Positions 62,421 to 64,000 of a stretch of DNA of 64,000 nt are shown piece by piece. The notes beneath the pieces are model-generated. The model did no database searches and was not told the origin of the DNA. It was given only the letters and a program-made list of their open reading frames with translations. The first letter of the stretch is position 1. Every line of letters starts with the position of its first letter. Source of the DNA: Campylobacter coli (GTDB lineage: Bacteria > Campylobacterota > Campylobacteria > Campylobacterales > Campylobacteraceae); contig CP154437.1 of assembly GCA_039516895.1 (NCBI GenBank), forward strand, positions 868,001 to 932,000, read 5' to 3'. The position numbers and the translations under genes are program-made.

Positions 62421-64000
62421 CTATGAATTTCCCCGAAGATATTTTTTATCCCCTGATTAAAATCCGTAGTTTTATCAACATATAAAATACGAAGATTTTT
62501 AATCGCTCGTGTAACAGACATATACAAAAGATTTTTGACTCTTGTAATTTTCTCCTTTTTTTCGTTGTTTAGAAAATTCTGACATTGATAATGAGAAAAA
62601 TAATAATCGAAATAGTTCCCATCTCTACCAAAAGCATTTCCCATAATGATAATTACATTATCAAATTCCAAACCTTTTGTTCCGTGATATGTATGATAAA
62701 CCACATCCCCATTAGTTTCTCTTTTGATAAATCGATGCCACGATTCGCAAATTGATATTTCAAGATTAAGTATTACTTCTAATTTCTCCGTAGCTTCTTG
62801 GTTTTCTGTTCCATTTGGAAACAGAATTCCTGCAATTTTTTGTTTTACATCAGTTAATGATAAATTTTCCACATCCAAAATAGATTTCAAAAATGTAGTA
62901 CAATGCCCTGAAAAATCTTGATTTGCTATGTTAATAAGACTATTTAAATACTCAACAAATGTGCTTCCGGCTGCTTGGTTAAGGTTTGATATAAATGCTC
63001 GAAGATCGCCTAAATTCATTTTTTGTTTCAGTTCGATCGGCAAAAACTCCGCAATTTGTGTTTGCGGATCACGAAGCTTAGAGTGTATGTCCATGATCTT
63101 ATAGTATATCAATTGAGCATTTCCTAATTTTTTTATATCGTCGCTGAGCAACTCAGTGTTTAATACATCATAATTACCACCTTTATAAATATCAGCTTCT
63201 TTAAATGCATTATAAAGAACACCAAAACCACTGTATTCTGCAACGGAACTATTAGTTAATAGAAAGCAGTGCAGTTTGTTGTTATTATTTATACTCCATT
63301 GCTCCTTATATTTTTCCAAAAACGCATCTACTTCTTCCAATGTTCCTTGATAAAACTTTATACTACCTCCTGCGCTATCACTAAAAATAGAACGTTGTTT
63401 GATTTCATCATTCCTAATTCTATTGGCAATAGTTATAATTTCCTTGGCAGAACGGCGATTGAAGATTTTATTTATTACCACAATTCCATTGAGTCGAGCT
63501 TTGATTTCGTCACCTATACCATCATCGTAAATATTTTGCGCACTATCCCCAAAATACCCAACGCAAAAAGGATGATTAATCTCTTTCGAATATTCAATCA
63601 GTGAAGATAAAATATCAATTACATACGGATTTGTGTCTTGATATTCATCAACAAAAATATAAGGATATTTATCAATAATTATTTGTTTTAAAGTGTCGTA
63701 TTTTAAAACTATTTCTCGTGCATATTCAAGCAAAGTGTCGTGGCTAATTCGCATTTTATGTAATGCATCATTATTGTATCGTGCATCATAAGCAACGGTT
63801 TCATATCTTCGCTGTTTTTGCTCAATTGCTATTATGCATTTCCTGTAATTATCAAGCTTAAATAATGATGTAATAATTTTCTTGAAGTTCTTAATATTGC
63901 GTAGTATAGAAGGATAATCACACAATTTATCTGAAAAACTTGCCTTTATTTCCGCAGCGGGTTTATTATATACTCCATAAAACAGATTCTTATTATAAAG
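62408..64000 (-). CDS. UvrD/Rep-like SF1 helicase, N-terminus outside window
   Basis: The frame is open to the right edge, at least 530 residues. Motif II FVDEYQDTNPYVID, motif III region CVGYFGDSAQNIYDDG, motif IV FNRRSAKEIITIAN, motif V TYHGTKGLEFDNVII and motif VI LLYMSVTRAIKNL are all present, so the C-terminal two thirds are intact. Codon use is less AT-biased than in neighbours. Free-standing UvrD-like helicases of this size occur in Gabija (GajB) and similar defence systems; the partner gene would be to the right. RecB-like repair enzymes are the alternative. Confidence 0.78.
   Translation of the reverse strand, partial: LYNKNLFYGVYNKPAAEIKASFSDKLCDYPSILRNIKNFKKIITSLFKLDNYRKCIIAIEQKQRRYETVAYDARYNNDALHKMRISHDTLLEYAREIVLKYDTLKQIIIDKYPYIFVDEYQDTNPYVIDILSSLIEYSKEINHPFCVGYFGDSAQNIYDDGIGDEIKARLNGIVVINKIFNRRSAKEIITIANRIRNDEIKQRSIFSDSAGGSIKFYQGTLEEVDAFLEKYKEQWSINNNNKLHCFLLTNSSVAEYSGFGVLYNAFKEADIYKGGNYDVLNTELLSDDIKKLGNAQLIYYKIMDIHSKLRDPQTQIAEFLPIELKQKMNLGDLRAFISNLNQAAGSTFVEYLNSLINIANQDFSGHCTTFLKSILDVENLSLTDVKQKIAGILFPNGTENQEATEKLEVILNLEISICESWHRFIKRETNGDVVYHTYHGTKGLEFDNVIIIMGNAFGRDGNYFDYYFSHYQCQNFLNNEKKEKITRVKNLLYMSVTRAIKNLRILYVDKTTDFNQGIKNIFGEIHSISV

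Noticed and set aside
29665-64000. Direct repeat of the tRNA-Leu 3' end as an attachment site
   Set aside because: No second copy of CCTCAGGCACCA was seen; the nearby CTCAGGGAGC is too short and different.

Overview
The window is Campylobacter jejuni (or a very close relative). It is AT-rich, uses TTG and GTG starts, and opens with a run of recognisable C. jejuni housekeeping genes (aroA, ispH, rpsA, serA, a two-component pair, an ABC-F ATPase, moeA, murA, pabA, a pabB-pabC fusion, xerH, dsbB/dsbA, flhA, rpsO, ftsK, a 750-residue flgL). Every core gene in bases 1-29,664 reads intact. From memory of locus numbering in strain NCTC 11168, the block moeA to flgL is inverted relative to aroA to ABC-F; it carries xerH and a candidate difH site, so this is the terminus neighbourhood.

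After tRNA-Leu (29,578-29,664) everything changes. The remaining 34 kb is accessory DNA full of broken genes. The first part (29,665-31,306) holds a small-peptide gene bracketed by a long inverted repeat (a type I toxin candidate) and one decayed gene. From 31,307 to 61,526 runs a 30.2-kb segment bounded by inverted copies of the same roughly 400-bp end. Each copy starts with TG at its outer edge and carries several copies of TGTAACTATC, the layout expected of a Mu-like transposable prophage end. Inside each end lies first a cargo slot and then a near-identical copy of a CI/LexA-type repressor gene with the same frameshift. The left slot holds a DUF4760-like membrane protein. The right slot holds a three-gene operon with the architecture of an ABC-three-component (ABC-3C) conflict system: a DUF2326-type SMC-like ATPase, a 75-residue middle component and an effector-like protein.

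Between the two ends is a mosaic. Mu-like phage pieces are present (Dam, gpG-like protein, tape-measure tail, Mor activator, late-control D). There is an intact ApaLI-like type II restriction-modification system with a controller gene, an IS1595-family insertion sequence, a PemK/MazF-type toxin-antitoxin pair, and remnants of thymidine kinase, IS605, recT and ssb. The wreck of an F-type conjugative plasmid follows (TraU fragment, intact TraT, periplasmic thioredoxin-like protein, possible TraG tail). Within that plasmid part sits a three-repeat, two-spacer CRISPR array with 36-bp repeats resembling the C. jejuni type II-C repeat, with no cas gene in the window. A promoter cassette is present four times and feeds small membrane-protein genes. 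Beyond 61,526 are an integrase remnant, a restriction-like nuclease remnant and a UvrD-like helicase running off the window.

Many island genes are broken by single-base changes in A tracts, whereas core genes with similar tracts are intact, so this looks like real decay or phase switching rather than a general sequence-quality problem. The parts that still look functional are mostly conflict-related: the R-M system, the toxin-antitoxin pair, ABC-3C, the small-peptide candidates, the mini CRISPR array and the helicase.
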